Source: Rehmannia glutinosa (lineage: Eukaryota; Streptophyta; Magnoliopsida; Lamiales; Orobanchaceae). Taken from it: a DNA stretch of 64,000 nt. The stretch lies in the NCBI GenBank assembly GCA_016081115.2, contig CM071931.1:14082284-14146283 (forward strand). Reading direction: 5' to 3'. A program made the translations under genes and the position numbers. Positions 47,771 through 58,512 of the stretch are shown here, piece by piece (position 1 is the stretch's first letter; the number at the start of each line of letters is the position of its first letter). A model generated the notes under the pieces. That model saw nothing but the letters and a program-made list of their open reading frames with translations, had not been told where the DNA came from and searched no databases.

Positions 47771-50700
47771 TGAGAAAATACAAAGCGTTCCGGAATTGAG
47801 CCTTTTAATTGTACTTAATGAAAATTAAGGATGAACTATTTATACATGGGACTCTAAACCACATGGGCCTCTGGTGTTATGAGTTGAGAAATTGGGGCGA
47901 TCACGATGAGTTGAAAGGCGCCATGGATCTTTCTGTTGACTTGACCCAACAATATTTTCATGGGCTAATAATTACTTAAAGTGAACTAAATAAATAATTA
48001 AATATTTAAAAGTTGAATCAGGTTGACCGGTCTATACACCGATTTTTTACCGAATCGCAACGAATTTTTTTGTGATTCACTTTAATTAGTCACTCAGACC
48101 GATGTCATGGATAATTTAAATCATTGATCACTATTATGCACTATAGTTAGATATGTAATATTCAACTAATATTTTGTCAGCTAGAGCAATTACAAGTTAA
48201 CTTATCAGAGTACCAAACTCATCCCTCATATTCAGTTGTATGTACATAAATCTAAGCTAAAGAATAATATAACTCTATTTACCATTTATTTCTTTTTTCA
48301 TAATATCAAAGTTGAGCATATTCCCAGTACCCTTGATTTTTACCATTTTGTTTTCAATCTTTAATCTATGGCTGTCATGGGGCACATTCCCTATTGACTC
48401 CTCCAGGCTCGAGGTCAAGAGGATTCAAGTTCTCTCTACCGTTCGAGCTAGCGTTAGTACAGGGGCCCGTAAGACACCCCATTTGGGCATCATATTGATT
48501 GTCTCGTAGTTATTTGTCATGGTGTATGGATTAAGTACACCAAGTTGCCATAATGTCATTGCTTTAGACAAAGAGGTTATATCTGATGGATGATTGGTTT
48601 ATAACTCTATTCGAATTCTGAAGAAAGTAATGCTTACTCTCTTGTTTAGTGAGGAGAGAAAGCATGAGATGTCCTCTATAATTCCCTTCGACGTCACTCA
48701 CAAATGTACGACCAAAAATCATTGTTGATTTTGAGAGGAGGATGGTTAAAAGTGGCTGCTCCACGTGAGGTGGTTTTAAAAAGTTTTGAGACATCGAAGA
48801 ATTTAATTATGTAGTTGTTTGGTCTCCTATTTTATGGAAATAAATGCTACTGAATCAAGTGTTCGATTACACCTTGGAGAAGAATAAGAACCCTAAGTTG
48901 AATCAACTCTCTCTTGTTTCCTTTAGTCTTTTGATTATACAAAATGAAAGTCAACTTGAAATCAATTTTACAAAATCATCCAATTTAGACAGTTCGACAT
49001 CAGTGAATATGTCTTCTAGAACATATGTCGACGTGTTCCGGAAAGAGTGCATCGATGATGGCGTTGGCTGCTGCAAACTCGCCTTGAAACCACGCGATGA
49101 TCGCATCTTTGGCGTACGCCTCAGACGTCAACATATATTCTATTCATATTTGAACTCATACAGAGAATATTCTTATTCGAATTTTTTTAATATTCGAATT
49201 CACAAATTAATTCTTATTCTTATTTAAAATAATATTCGAATATATACGAATCAATTCGAATATTCTTATTAAAAATTCTAACCTATCTTTATTGTTGGAT
49301 TTTTTAGAAATTATATATCTGAATAAAAAAATATATTTTTAATGGGAAGATGAGGATTTTTCTTGATTCTTCTCAATTTTGGTAGGTAAATTTATACTAA
49401 GACAAATCTTTAATCAATGGCTATGATTTATTTAATCTAATAGCAACAATCCCTAACAGCTGCTATTCCGATATCAGAAATATTAAACGCACCTGCCTTT
49501 ATCCCCACCTACCCTTACTAATGGACAATCGGGGGACCTGGACGGGGAAATAGCCATGCACCGGAGAACCAAGCTCGCTCTCATTACTTATGGATAGACG
49601 TGGGTGGAATAATAGGCGAGCCCTACTAGTACAATAGTATACGGAACTAAAGGAACCACTCGGCTATTGAGAGACAAAAATATTTCATTCACTAGAATAG
49701 TTTAAGAAAATTTTTATTCTACAATTTTTCTTCTCAAGACATTTCTAAAGAATTTTTAGAAATTGGGTTTTTTAGGTTGTAATGTTTGACGGCTCTCTAC
49801 TTAAACATATTTCTTCAAGCTCAATATTATTTGGATTAAATCTAGTTTATTTCCAACATGTTATTATATATTAATAATTTACATAAATAAATGCATACTT
49901 ATATATACAAAATTTATATACGAGTTATTTGCACAAATATAAATATATATAATATTTTTCGAATACTCTAATTGGATATAATGATAATCATATTTATATT
50001 CACATAATATACCAATCTGAATAAGTATTCTCTAGTTGCATACAAAGAATACAATATATATATATATATATACACACACACTAAATTGTATATACAAAAG
50101 CGCCATGAGATCGATTTTAGGATTCGTCTAATGAATTTTAAAGCATAAGACCTTAAGTCAGGAGTTTTTATCTTTCATAAGAAATTCAAACAAATCGCAT
50201 CCTTACATATTTTGGGCCTTGAAGAACCCAACCAATCAGCCACTTATATATTTTGGGCTTTGATAACCCAACAGGTCGGTCGGGTTTGGACCGCATCAGG
50301 TTCACATGATAAGATAATGTAGAAGTTGAAATAGGTGTGACCATATTGAATAACTATGTTATTTAAAATTTTAAGAAAGCCTGAATACTTGCCCGTGGAA
50401 TTTCTTTCTATTAACGAGTAGAAATAAAAGTTTGCACAGCCAAAAATATTCTCTTTGCTGACTATAGTAAGTAAATAAATATTTATTGAAAAAAATATTT
50501 AGTAATTAAACTTCTTTTTTTTTTGACGAATATTTAATAACTTAAAACAATGCTCAACTTCATTTTCACAATGCATGAAATATTGTAACAACATATAATA
50601 ACAATCAAATAGTCGTGGTGGGGTGGCAACTGGAAACATCTCAACCACATATATAATGATAGTGGCGAGGCCAACACGAGTACAAGTGTATAACAAACTT

Positions 50701-52250
50701 TAATTCCACTGCATGCCTTAGTTTTTTCATCCACAAAATCTTGCTTCATTCTTACTCCAACTTCAAATTTCTCTTTTTCCTTTGTTTCTTTTTTTTTCTT
50801 TTTTTGGTGGGGGAGGGGTTGTTGGGATTAGAACTTACAAGTGGACATGGTTGAAAAAACTGAGTTTTAACTTTTAATCCAAAATCTCTTACACAATATT
50901 GAAAAATAGTGCCACTCGACCAACAGTGGAGAGTAGTGTAAACACAGATAGATTTCCAATATATATATATAATAACAACTATATTTCCAAATTTGTTTTC
51001 CCGTCTATTTGCACTTGCTAAAAATAAAATTAGATATTCTTTTATGAAAAATGAAAAGGCAAAATAGATACATATGTTCAATATCTTTGTAATTATATCA
51101 TTAATTTTGGTAATTTTAATTATGGTATGCATTAATATTTTAATTTAGGTATGTCTAATTAAAAATAAATACTATACATGTGAATTTAAAAAGATTTTTT
51201 TTAAGAAAAAAGGAAAGATAGTTTGTTGTCCGAAATTATTGTAATTTATTACTTACTTTATCCATTTTAAGTTTGGTAAGCATTAACAATCAAATTTATG
51301 TATGACTAATCATATTAAATATTGTAGTAAAAACATTCAAACAGATTTAAACGGAAATTTAAAACAAATCAACATTATTGGCTATAATATTATCTCTTTT
51401 GTTTTTTACGATCAATTTGATTCGATTTTATAATTTTATCAAATCCTTAACTGTAACGAGAATTTATATATTTTCTAAAATTGTGTTTTAGAATCGTAAT
51501 TTGGTACTACAATATACATCATTAGAGTTTAATCTTTTAATTGAATTATTATATTTATAGATAGATTTAAAATGAATTTATTTTTGAAATATTTAAAATT
51601 TATAAACAATACTGAAAACACATGTTTGGAGTGTGGTATCATATTTTTAACTTAAACGAATTATCTTAGAACAATTCGGATAAATTACAAAATCTGAATT
51701 ATTTCATATATTTTAAATTTTGATATAACTCAAATCCTTAATATATAATTCATAATATATGATGAGAAAAAAATATTATATTATTTTAAAATTGAAAAAA
51801 TATTTATGGAGTGTGCTAAGTTTTACAATATATTAATGAGTCATTATATTTGAAAATCATATATTTTAATTGTATTGTAGTATAATTTTAAAGTACAATC
51901 TTATAATTGCATTATTATATTTATAAATAAAGTAGAATTTAATTTATTTTAAAAATGTATAAATACTATCGTAAATATGTTTGAAGTGTAACATAATATT
52001 GTTATTGAAATTAAAAACAAATAAAAGATCCTAAAATATGTGTTCATAACATATTATTAAATTAGATTATAATGTAATTTCGAAAATTATAAAAAATCCT
52101 GAAAATTTGATTCATTGGTTTTACAATTAAATTATTTAAACATAAAAATATTAATTAATATAATGGCGTACATAGTGGTTATTATTGTAACATTATTAGT
52201 ATAAAATGATGAATACTATTTACTTTAAAATGTACTAAAAACTTAAATTA
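47771..52250. other. AT-rich spacer, no gene recognised
   Basis: Several open stretches (for example 48844-49227 and 50752-51132) show no recognisable domain and fit chance in AT-rich DNA. The region holds a (TA)n at 50056-50072. At 50703-50750 is a fragment matching the glycine-rich gene's upstream region. At 51530-52000 lies an imperfect repeat pair about 360 bp apart. Confidence 0.4.
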
Positions 52251-52426
52251 GGTCCACAAAGCCAGGCGGCCTGATCAGGCCGGTCATTTCATAGGGTGGA
52301 GCACGTCGAACCGATCTTAAAAATAGATTAGATTTAGTTTCAGGCTGATCCAACCCAAAATTTTCTCCTTGGCCCCGTGGGCCAGCTCGAACTGGCTCAT
52401 TTGACAGCTCTACTTATTATTAGGAT

Positions 52427-52457
52427 AGCTGGTGCATCGCACGGGGACCTCATCTAG
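52427..52457 (+). mobile_element. Helitron-like 3' terminus
   Basis: A short hairpin (CTGGTGC-ATC-GCACGGG) lies about ten bases before CTAG followed by T (52454-52458). This is the terminal signature of Helitrons: subterminal hairpin, CTRR end, T on the target side. The 5' end was not identified. Confidence 0.35.
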
Positions 52458-52835
52458 TTGTTTCTTTAATGGAAATCAAATTAATTATTTAATACCAAAA
52501 TCTTAAAAAATCATGATTTTCACAAATATAAATATAGTTAATTTGATCCATGCTTCAAATTACTTGGAGTTGAAACTTTGCATCAAACAATTAAAGATTA
52601 TATAATGGTAGATTATCCCCTTCTAGCCACCTCCTTTTTTACTCGTAATGGATAAAATCTATTATATATTTTCCCTTTGGTTATATAGAAGACAAATATT
52701 TTATCATTTGGCCATTAGTCTTCTTAACCAATCAAATTCCTTGTGAGATAGAGGGTATATCTCGACCCTTGTTTTAATAAATTTCATGTCAATTTTATCC
52801 ATCAAATTTTGGCCTTTTAATTAAAACCATGTATG

Positions 52836-52844
52836 TTTATTTAA
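52836..52844 (+). repeat. Target-site duplication of the Pack-MULE, left
   Basis: TTTATTTAA, identical to 55084-55092. Nine bp is the hallmark length for Mutator-like elements. Confidence 0.65.
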
Positions 52845-53141
52845 GGAAAAAGGACATGAATACCCAATTTTTCAAGCCCAATCCCTGCACATAAGCTCCA
52901 TCTACTGTTCATTTCCAAAAATACGCTTTTCCGGTGATTTTTGACAAAAATACGTTTTTTCTCCTTTTTTTGGACAAATATACGTTCCTGCCAAAATTCC
53001 CGGACATTTTTTACGTTGGTTTCTTTGTTGTTTCTTTGTTGTTTCAAACATGTTTGTTGTTTCTTTATTGTTTCATACCTGTTTCATTTATGTTTCTTAT
53101 ATGTTTCACTTAGACAACTTTTCATTTAATTCCACAGTTGC

Positions 53142-53858
53142 ATGGAGAAAATCCCAGTTGTGGTATGCCACAATGGACAATGGGAAGAAAATAGAGAGTA
53201 TACAAACTTTGAGATAACAAGAATACTGATTTCAATTGATTGCACATTCAGTACCCTAAAAGAAATCTTGGAACAACAAATTCAATTCAGAAAATTTGAG
53301 CTTACTTGTCCATCACCGGCTACGAGAAATAGACACGACTCCACCATCGGACCAAAAATACTTTGTATTGACTTCCAACATCGTAGAATTATTAAATGCA
53401 TCAATCAGAATGGGGAAAGACCTACTGGTAACAACTTTGCTAGAGTACGTGAGATATTTAGTTCAAGATTGGGCATGCAGACATCGAAATGAAGCAAAAT
53501 CAACATTTATAAGGATGACAAAAAAAAAAAAGCTGAAGAGTATATGGGGAAAAACTACACTATTTCTCTAAATTTAAAAGCAATTTACTACAAACTTTTA
53601 TTACATGATCCACTGTTTCACAATTGTTTCTTACATGTTTCATTTATGTTTCAGGTGAAGAGATCAAATGATTTTATCTTTAAAATCATAGAGGCTGACA
53701 AAACATTTGTTCTGAACCTTAAAAAAAGGACTTGCACATGCAACAAGTTTCAAATTGATAAATTTAATTCATCACATGCTATAGCAGTACTAAAAGAATT
53801 GAATGAAGATATGTATCAATACTGCTCGGATACTACAAGAAGAAAACAATGGAAGTGA
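53142..53858 (+). pseudogene. MULE transposase, internally deleted
   Basis: The N-terminal MuDR-type domain (53142 onward) reads MEKIPVVVCHNGQW and goes on through an EILEQQIQF-like segment, then breaks. The C-terminal part (to 53858) has the SWIM-type zinc-finger motif RTCTCNKFQID followed by SSHAIAVL and YQYCSD. The Cys normally before Ser-His is Ser here. A CACAG acceptor-like site precedes the first part (near 53136) and TTTCAG the second (53650-53655). Only about 50-150 bp separate the parts, so the whole catalytic DDE core (several hundred residues) is missing. It cannot catalyse transposition. Confidence 0.8.
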
Positions 53859-54008
53859 CTTACCTGGAAACTGTATATCTAATCTCACATATTGTAAATC
53901 AAAATAGCCAATAACAATCTAGACCCTAGAAAGCTAATCAAATACAAATAGTTCCATACTACTAAAAATACCAAACTTAAATATATTGTTCAACTGATTA
54001 CACCATCA

Positions 54009-54215
54009 TTAAGATTTACGTAACAATAATTCTCTACAATCATTAGGAAGTTGAGGTAGAATCTCAATATCGTTGTCATCATCATCACCATTTTGCAGCT
54101 TCAACTTGACATGATTGTGAAGCAGATGACTGAGCCTTGCTTGTTCATTCTCTATCTCAAACGCTTCAAAGTACATAGCCTTCCCAACAATAAAGTGCTC
54201 GGCATAACAAGCAAG
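54009..54215 (-). pseudogene. Unidentified terminal exon with acidic tail, inside the Pack-MULE
   Basis: The minus strand is open from about 54215 to a TAA at 54009. It starts with a YAEHFIVGKAMYFEAFEIEN-like part and ends with an NGDDDDND acidic run and a PNDCRELLLRKS end. Codon use and composition look coding. A TTTGTAG acceptor-like site lies near 54250, and a TGA interrupts the frame between it and this stretch. The family was not recognised. It may be a second captured gene piece or a MULE-borne second gene. Confidence 0.45.
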
Positions 54216-54502
54216 AAAAAATCACACATTTACTACAAAAGAAATAAAAAAAAGATACACAGTTAGATAGATAACACAACAAATCAAAAACAATAAAAAA
54301 GAACAAATAAATGGAAAATACATAAAAGAATAAAAGAAACATAAAAGAAACAACTTCGAAACAACATCGAAACAAACGGAAAACTTCAAATCACAAAATA
54401 ATAAAAGAATACAGAAAAATCATGCATCAACAACACAAAATCAACAAATGATTCAAATTTGCATTCAACACACAAAAAGAAAAATTCAGGAATCCAGTTA
54501 AC

Positions 54503-54987
54503 CTGATTATGGGATTGAATTAAAGAAGCTCATAGTTTCCTTGACGAGGGGTCCCTAGGCTTACTTTCCGCACCCAAAGCCAAAGACTTAATAATGGGCA
54601 AAAATATCCCACAAGCTCTTGCCATAGAACTCTGCATTCCAGGAGAAATAGCGAGCTCCCCCAAACCAGCCCATAAGACAAACCCAATGTACTCTTCCCA
54701 AGCCACCTCACAAAAAACATGGCAACCCTATCCCCAAGCCCCGTCTTCACAAACCCTTTGGACAGGAAGAACGAGGCGACGATCAGCCATATGACCTCAT
54801 TTGTGAAGGCGGAGAAAGATGCAGTGAACGTGAGTGTCCTCGTAACGACGGTGAGCGTGAGGCACACGAACGCCCACTCGCTGATGGGCAAAGGGCTGAG
54901 AATGAGGCCGCAGACGGTGGTAATGAAGATGGGGAGGAGGGACCAGGCCTTGGGCGTGACGGCGAGGGGTTTGGGGACGTGATGGGC
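54503..54987 (-). pseudogene. DiT1: Captured exon of a plastid dicarboxylate (2-oxoglutarate/malate) transporter
   Basis: Fragment of the chloroplast inner-envelope carrier that exchanges 2-oxoglutarate for malate in ammonia assimilation. The exon starts after a CTTCCAG acceptor (54990-54988) and ends at a CAG/GT donor (54503/54502). Recognisable family segments are PKPLAVTPKAWSLLPIF, WAFVCLTLTVVTRTL, FSAFTNEVIWLIVASFF and GFVKTGLGDR. Next comes FVRWLGKSTLGLSYGL; after a one-base frame break near 54660, ARACGIFLPIIKSLALG and DPSSRKL follow. A stop replaces the expected Gly after that. Introns on both sides show genomic rather than retro capture. DiT1 is favoured over DiT2 by the PIIKSL and SSRKL parts. 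Other exons are absent. Confidence 0.8.
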
Positions 54988-55083
54988 CTGGAAGATGGGT
55001 AGAAAGGTGAAGAGATAAGAGCATGTAGGGTTTTTTGTCTTTTTTTTTTTTTTAAAATTAAGGGTATTTTGTGTAATTTCTTC

Positions 55084-55092
55084 TTTATTTAA
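55084..55092 (+). repeat. Target-site duplication of the Pack-MULE, right
   Basis: TTTATTTAA, identical to 52836-52844. Confidence 0.65.
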
Positions 55093-55119
55093 TGTGGATT
55101 TTGACCTTATGGCTAGAAT

Positions 55120-58100
55120 TGTCACGCCCCAAATGCGGCGCGGCGACGATCAACCACTTAAACAGTAAATAAACCAATGATCAGACATATGATACAAATA
55201 ACCCCAAGTGAAGGAGAGTCTAAAAAGCGGCGGAAATAAAATAATCATAAGTGCATTTAATTAGAACTTAAAGTCTAACGAGGTCCAAATACATCCGACA
55301 TAATAACCTGAATAAGTTTACGAGGCCAAAACTAAAAAAGTTAACGCCATATCCAAATCTTAAATGTGAAGGGTCATATGCCCCGAAATTACAATCAAAG
55401 AGAGAAAAGTGTAGCAGGATAAAATGGAGTCCAACATTCGCAGTAAGTACATGAAATAAGTACAATCATCGAAAGATGGTAGAGGTTCGACGGGGCGGGG
55501 CGAGGGTCAACAATCTGCGGTTGGGTCGATATCCTCAACATCGTCCCCATCTAAATGTTAGAAAACCGGAGGAATGAGACAAAAATCTCAGTGAATAGGG
55601 TGATTGTGTACAAGTGTGGCGATATATATTTTGATGCAAGAAAATAGTCGTATGAAAAATCGTGAGATATGATGCGTGATTTCACACATGACCCACAAGC
55701 GTCGTGAGAAATATATTTAAGTAATATACTTATACGATTTTAAGAAAAATTCGTGTTCACACAGGCACTATGTGATTCAAGCAAGACAGGAGGATTGCGA
55801 CGGATTTGTAGCGTCAATCCTATGCAAGACAAGTAGCGGTTGCACGGATTTGTAATGCCAACCAATGCAATACAAGTAAGCGGTTGCACGGATTTGTAGC
55901 GCTAACCAAATAGGTCCGATTAACTCCGAATCGTGTGGATCGGCAATGCGATTCTTTCGTTCTTCCTTGTAACTCCCCGAGCAAGATGGTCCAAAACCCG
56001 TCACCTTATTGCTCCATAGGCAAAGACAAAATCCACAGTGGAGCTAGCAAGGCTCGGATTTGTCATAATCATGATTATACCTCAAGTACTACGACCCGCT
56101 TCCATTGGACAAACTCCGTCCCTCGATTTGGATTAGGGACGATGGGGCCGAAAGAGTGGAAATAGCCGAGCCTGCCGGTTGCCCATTCCCGACGTATTCA
56201 TTCCGATTGTGAGCTCGACACACCAAGTTGACTCAGGCAGAAAGTAAATACAAGTTCAGGAAGTCAACCAAGCAGTCGAGTATTATTGATTCAGGGAAGC
56301 AGTTCAGGAAAAGTTTCGAAAATCGCGAGTGACAATTATAGCGTTGGTGGAGTTATTTGGATGAAGATGATTATCGGGAGGATAAGCAATCTTCGATATC
56401 TTGAAAGATTAGGCGGAACATAAGTCCCGTTATAGATTCGATATCGCAAGACGGCGGTCGCCCGCGATCGGGTATTACTCGGTCAAGACGATCCGACAAG
56501 TCAATGGGTTTTAAGAAAATAAAATCTTTTAATTAATTATTAAAAGTCAGATGGTCCAGGACTATTTCTTTAAAAGAAAAATAATTTGAGTTAGGTCCTT
56601 GTTAAAAAGAAAATTTACAATTATCCCCATTTTGTAAAAACAAATACTTTTGGGGTTAAAAATTGAATAAGTAAATATCCCAACCTTAAAGAATTATGAG
56701 GTTAGTTCCTAAATTCTCTAAATGGTTCAGAGATTCAGGATTTTAAAAGTTTTGAGGTCGAGTTTTTATAAAATTCTCACATTTGCCCTAAATTTGTTAA
56801 AATTGTCATTTCAGGCCATAAGTTTAAAATAATTGGAACTCACAAACCGGAAGGGATTTTAATGTGATTCCAGTTGTAAAATGTCACTAAGGTCAGTGGG
56901 ATATTAGGAAAAAAGCGGTTTTTAAAAGAAATAAGTATAGGTCCCTTAACTTTTGAAAATCGCATTTTTGTCCCATTTTGAAATAATTGCCTTTAAGGCT
57001 TTTAGGGGTCCAATTGTTATGAAATTTGAACCTTTGGTTCAAAATATAATTATGTTATAGTTAAATTAGTATTTCCAGGTGCATGGACTGCATAAGTCCT
57101 GGAAATTTCATTTTGATCCTTAATTTTAATCTTTTACGATTTGGTCCCTCAATTTTTATAAAATTACTTTCCAGGCTCTAAACACTTGGATTTTTGGAAT
57201 ACACTTAAAATATGTTATTTCCAGTCCCTTAAGAGTTAAAATTTCAAATTTTAAAAATAGGGTCTGGTACAGTTTCGAAAATTGCAATATAGCCCTTAAA
57301 CTTCTAAAATTTTACAATCTAGTCCTTGGGCTTTTAAGGGTTGATTTTATTTATCTAAAAACCCTTCAAACTTTATTAAAATGTCCAAACATCATTTTTG
57401 AACCTGAGTACATTCCCAAAAATCGAAAATTACAGAGGGGTCCCTTAAGTTTTATTTTCTTGCAATTAAGTCCACCAACTTTCCATTTTTGCATTTTAAG
57501 TCCAAAAATTGAATTTTAATCAATCATGCTCGACTTGTACAGGTTATAAATCATACAAAATATGGATTTCATGAGTCATACATATACAAGTCCATTTCAC
57601 ACAAGCATTCACCAAAATTTCACAATAAAGTGTACATGTATGCACCTATTTTTCAACAAATAGCATTTTTGAGCCATACTTGAGAAATTTTCAACTTGAT
57701 ACTAGAAATTAACATGCAATACATAACATATATATCTCAAGTGCTCAACATCAAAATACTACATGCCTTTTAAGTAAAAACACCTAGAAGTTTGAAAGAT
57801 TCGTCCACCCACCTTAAAAATGAATTTGTTGGTGAAAGATGAAATAAATCACTCTTGAAGGAGAAGTAACTTAGGTCAGCCCCCTAGGTCAAGGAATACC
57901 AAAAAAAATGTAGGAGTTAGGAAATGAGGTTAAAAATTTAAGGAAAGAAGAAGGAGGTGAAGAATATTGGTAAAACTACACTTACCTTGCGTAGAAGATG
58001 AAATGAGACTAGTAGAGGTCTCCAAATGGGTCTCTTTGCTCACTCTTAAAAAAATTCTTAAGGTCAGCCCCTAAAAGTCCAAAAATGAAAATGGAGTATC

Positions 58101-58512
58101 AATTTTTTGGAAAATAGAAGAGAAGAAGAAAATGTACTAAAAATCCCATTTCTTACCTTATAGTCCAATTTCTCTTCAAAATCTTCAAAGTCTTGAAGTC
58201 CTTTTCAAAATGATGGTAAGGCTCTTAGTGTCTCCCAAGTCTTCTAAGTATACGCCAATCCAAAAATCAAACTTAGGTTAAGAAGTGAAGATGATGAGCT
58301 AGAGGATAACAATATGATTTTTTGAACACAATTTCTTACCTTGTTGTAGGGGGTTCGAATTTTTTTGTGTAAGTAGAAGAGGGAGTTCTTGAAATTTTTG
58401 GTTAAGTGTTTGAAGGTTTGAAGAAGAAGATGAACATATGCTTAGAGAAAATGTGAGAGGATTTTAGAGTTTTGATGTTAAAAGATGGGTTAGTGTTACT
58501 ATTTTTTATAGC
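55120..58512 (-). repeat. Long Ty3 LTR (Tekay/Del-like), U3 cut off
   Basis: The minus strand ends GGGGCGTGACA at 55120, the usual LTR tip of Tekay-type chromoviruses. No PBS follows, so no element body is attached. A GCTATAAAAAAT box at 58501-58512 would be the core promoter. The U3 upstream is replaced by another LTR. The 3.4 kb length fits this lineage's long LTRs. It contains tandem repeats at 55793-55911 and three AAGGTAAG sites at 57981-58342. No coding region. Confidence 0.45.
55793..55911 (+). repeat. Tandem repeat, about three units of 40-45 bp
   Basis: Units contain GCACGGATTTGTAGCGCC or variants and ATGCAAGACAAGTA. Confidence 0.75.

Larger units (their letters stand above)
52845..55083. 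mobile_element. Mutator-like element carrying a captured host gene fragment (Pack-MULE)
   Basis: Bracketed by perfect 9-bp repeats. The outer ends, read inward, are GGAAAAAGGACATGAATACCC (written here as GGAAAAAGGACATG plus AATACCC) and GAAGAAATTACACAAAATACCC (GAAGAAATTACAC plus AAAATACCC). They align over about 30 bp. Inside are, on the plus strand, two remnants of a MULE transposase (53142-53858). On the minus strand lie an exon of a plastid dicarboxylate transporter (54987-54503) and another coding-like exon (about 54215-54009). GTTTC-rich segments occur near both sides. Short, divergent ends point to a low-TIR MULE class; element limits are an inference from the duplication and the ends together. 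Confidence 0.65.

Noticed and set aside
48844..49227. 127-codon open stretch
   Set aside because: No recognisable domain, it lies in AT-rich DNA beside TE debris, and it has no promoter or homologue I could name.
55793..55911. CRISPR-like array
   Set aside because: Direct tandem units without spacers, in a plant LTR.
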